The position numbers and the translations under genes were made by a program. From positions 1 to 13,610 of the forward strand of contig CAYMHR010000034.1 in the NCBI GenBank assembly GCA_964390295.1: a stretch of DNA of 13,610 nt, given 5' to 3'. The stretch's first letter is position 1, and each line of letters begins with the position of its first letter. The notes beneath the pieces are model-generated. The model saw only the letters and a program-made list of their open reading frames with translations, was not told the DNA's origin and made no database searches. Positions 12,062-13,610 of the stretch are shown here, piece by piece. This DNA comes from RGIG3009 sp964390295. GTDB lineage: Bacteria > Bacillota > Clostridia > Oscillospirales > Acutalibacteraceae.

Positions 12062-13075
12062 ATGAAGCGAAAAAACAACGAGGTGGATTCGTCGCTGGAC
12101 CCGCAATCCATTTTGAACACCAACCGCACGCACGTGGTGGCGGAGGAGGTCACGGAGGAAGACCTCCGGGACAAAGCGGCTACGCGCAAGCAGAAGATTG
12201 TGAGCTGGTGCATTGTGGCCGGCGTTGTCGTGGCACTGGTGCTGGTGTTTGTGGTCGGCGGCACCGTCTCCCATTATCAGTATCAAAAAAAATCGGAGCA
12301 GGAAGCGGAGGAAGCGCGCATTGCGGCGCTGAAGGAGCCGCGTGAGGATACGGTATATTTCGGCAGTACCGAGCCAGAGCTTGCGTCGTATCAGATTAAT
12401 TATAACGTCGTCAACGCGTATTACACGAAGGGAAACGGAATGTGCGTGGTTGTGAGCTTTGCCAACGGTCACGACGTAGCGGTTCCGGTTACCGAGGTTT
12501 CGGTTACTCTCCGGCGGGATGGCGAGCTGGTTGCCTCCGGTCGGGTACGCAATATTGTGGACGTTACCATTCCGGCAACCGGCGACGTGGATTACACGTT
12601 TTATTTGGACCCCAGTCTGGTGAAAATCACCGACGTCAAAGAGGACGAGAACGTTGAGTGGGAGGTTATGGCTGACTGCGACGTGCCGGAGGAAGCTCAG
12701 GAGAAGGCACTGGAGCCGCGTACCGACGGTACCTTCTGGACGGCGACCGAGCCGGCCGTGGCTGCCGATCAGCTTACCCATGCCGTTTTGAAGGCGTATT
12801 ATACCAACGAGGGTGGTATTCAGCTGACGGTGGCCGTGGTCAACGGTAAGGACGTGGCGGTGGACGTGCAGGCTATGCAGATTCGGCTGTATCAAACGGT
12901 GACGGGGCAAGAGGAACGACTGCTGGTGGCAACGCACGAGCTGTCGCAGGTCGCGTTGATTCCGTCAGGCGGCAAGGCCACGTCTTCCGTGTATCTGTCG
13001 CCGGAGGAAGTGACCAATTCGGCGTTGACCCGCTCCGATACGCTGACGTGGGAGATTGAATACCAAACGGAGTGA
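12062..13075 (+). CDS. Single-pass membrane protein with duplicated extracytoplasmic domain
   Basis: This protein of 337 residues has a charged cytoplasmic segment (1-45), one membrane helix (about 46-69), a short charged coiled linker (74-92) and two similar outer domains at about 97-202 and 225-334. The duplicates share NAYYTKGNGMCVVVSFANGHDVAVPV and KAYYTNEGGIQLTVAVVNGKDVAVDV, then IP-x-(T/S)G, a YLDP/YLSP turn and a final WE(V/I). The pattern suggests beta-sandwich folds; I do not recognise a named family with confidence, though SLAP-type domains are a possible comparison. The ATG at 12062 follows AAGGAG by eight bases; a GTG at 12053 overlaps that ribosome site. It lies 12 bases after the nucleotidyltransferase and 7 bases before the Fur-family gene, so it is in the same operon. 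Function unknown. Confidence 0.85.
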   Translation: MKRKNNEVDSSLDPQSILNTNRTHVVAEEVTEEDLRDKAATRKQKIVSWCIVAGVVVALVLVFVVGGTVSHYQYQKKSEQEAEEARIAALKEPREDTVYFGSTEPELASYQINYNVVNAYYTKGNGMCVVVSFANGHDVAVPVTEVSVTLRRDGELVASGRVRNIVDVTIPATGDVDYTFYLDPSLVKITDVKEDENVEWEVMADCDVPEEAQEKALEPRTDGTFWTATEPAVAADQLTHAVLKAYYTNEGGIQLTVAVVNGKDVAVDVQAMQIRLYQTVTGQEERLLVATHELSQVALIPSGGKATSSVYLSPEEVTNSALTRSDTLTWEIEYQTE

Positions 13076-13082
13076 GCGAGTG

Positions 13083-13475
13083 ATGGAAAAGGTGCGTCGC
13101 ACCAAGCAAAAACAGCTTTTGCTGGACATTTTGCGTTCGCAGGCACCCATGACAGCCGCACAGCTGTACAGTCGGGCGGCGGCGCAATGCCCCAGCATCG
13201 CCAAATCGACGGTGTATCGCAATTTGGAGTCCATGGTGCGGCACGGCGAGCTGAACCACGGCTTTTTGGAAAACGGGGAAAGCTTTTTCAGTCTGGCCGG
13301 TGCGGAGCATCACCACTATATGATCTGTCGGGACTGTAACCGTATGCAGGCTTTACCGACGTGCCCCATCGAAGCGCTGGAGCGGATGACCGCCGATTCG
13401 GATTTCGTGGCAACCGATCACGTGGTGCAGATTTACGGATATTGTAAAAGCTGTGCAACCAAGCACGGCATATAG
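13083..13475 (+). CDS. Fur-family transcriptional regulator
   Basis: This 130-residue metalloregulator has the Fur winged helix (AAQLYSRAAAQCPSIAKSTVYRNLESMVRHGEL, residues 25-57) with the diagnostic STVYRNL recognition helix. It is followed by HHHYMICRDC (76-85) and YCKSC (120-124), where two CxxC pairs (Cys82/85 and Cys121/124) form the structural zinc site and the His cluster belongs to the regulatory metal site. It could be a Fur, Zur or PerR; motifs alone do not decide. The ATG at 13083 follows GGAGTGA; a GTG one codon upstream is possible. It is the last gene of the kinase operon and is followed by a strong terminator. No Fur-box-like sequence was found at the operon promoter. Confidence 0.93.
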   Translation: MEKVRRTKQKQLLLDILRSQAPMTAAQLYSRAAAQCPSIAKSTVYRNLESMVRHGELNHGFLENGESFFSLAGAEHHHYMICRDCNRMQALPTCPIEALERMTADSDFVATDHVVQIYGYCKSCATKHGI

Positions 13476-13483
13476 GCAAAAAC

Positions 13484-13514
13484 AACAGCTTTTGCTTCGG
13501 CAAGAGCTGTTTTT
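13484..13514 (+). terminator. Intrinsic terminator of the kinase-Fur operon
   Basis: A 12-bp stem (13484-13495 with 13500-13511, one T-G) is capped by a TTCG tetraloop and followed by Ts, eight bases after the stop codon. Confidence 0.9.
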
Positions 13515-13555
13515 CTGTCGTTTTAGTAAGTTTCGAAAAAAACTGCAAAAAAGTG

Positions 13556-13584
13556 TTGACAAACGTGGGATAGGGTGGTATGAT
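13556..13584 (+). promoter_or_regulatory. Strong promoter, probably of a stable-RNA (rRNA/tRNA) operon
   Basis: Perfect TTGACA (13556-13561), a 17-bp spacer and TATGAT (13579-13584) are preceded by A-rich tracts (13535-13552) like an UP element. The sequence after it (AGCAAAGCTGTCTCGCGAGG) has no ribosome site or start codon before the window ends. These traits fit an rRNA or tRNA operon leader in Clostridia; the RNA itself lies outside the window. Confidence 0.8.
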
Positions 13585-13610
13585 AGCAAAGCTGTCTCGC
13601 GAGGGGCGGC

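Noticed and set aside
11126..12937. 603-codon open frame on the minus strand
   Set aside because: It lies antisense across three well-supported plus-strand genes, has no ribosome site or family motif, and is typical of GC-rich shadow frames.
1..13610. CRISPR array, insertion sequence or phage genes
   Set aside because: No regularly spaced repeats, transposase, integrase or structural phage motifs were seen in any frame.

Overview
The window looks like chromosome from a moderately GC-rich Bacillota, most likely a gut-type Clostridia of the Oscillospirales kind. Supporting signs are consensus SigA promoters, strong AGGAGG-type ribosome sites, intrinsic terminators after almost every transcription unit, short lipoprotein signals, and a KDPG aldolase with an extra C-terminal domain. 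Taxonomy is inferred; no rRNA lies inside the window.

Layout. (1) 1-272: a tRNA-Ala(GGC)-like sequence with an abnormal 5' half, flanked by three hairpins. (2) 295-3782, minus strand: a tightly packed four-gene operon of PIG-L deacetylase, NagB-like isomerase/deaminase, PfkB sugar kinase and class II aldolase. A divergent AraC-family regulator (3891-4778) sits upstream. (3) 4837-5571, minus: YebC-type regulator/translation factor. (4) 5739-7742, plus: KDPG aldolase fused to a C-terminal domain, then 2-keto-3-deoxygluconate kinase, with a palindrome upstream of the promoter. (5) 7792-7989, minus: a small ribbon-helix-helix protein, divergent from a lipoprotein gene (8067-9255) broken by two single-base frameshifts, with repeated TGTTATAA half-sites between them. 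(6) 9394-10008: a cyclophilin-type lipoprotein PPIase. (7) 10131-13475, plus: a four-gene operon of GHMP (galactokinase/galacturonokinase-like) kinase, sugar nucleotidyltransferase, a membrane-anchored protein with a duplicated extracytoplasmic domain, and a Fur-family regulator. (8) 13556-13610: a very strong promoter with no ORF after it, probably the start of a stable-RNA operon.

How the genes work together. The minus-strand operon reads as an amino-sugar catabolic route (remove acetyl, remove or isomerise the amino group, phosphorylate, cleave to trioses), but it uses a PIG-L deacetylase and a NagB relative whose catalytic and phosphate-binding motifs are altered. It is the best candidate here for a poorly described pathway. 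The eda-kdgK pair is the lower branch of uronate catabolism (KDG to KDPG to pyruvate plus glyceraldehyde 3-phosphate). The GHMP kinase and nucleotidyltransferase look like a sugar-1-phosphate to NDP-sugar salvage pair, possibly for a uronic acid. No transporter, glycoside hydrolase, phage, transposase or CRISPR array was seen.
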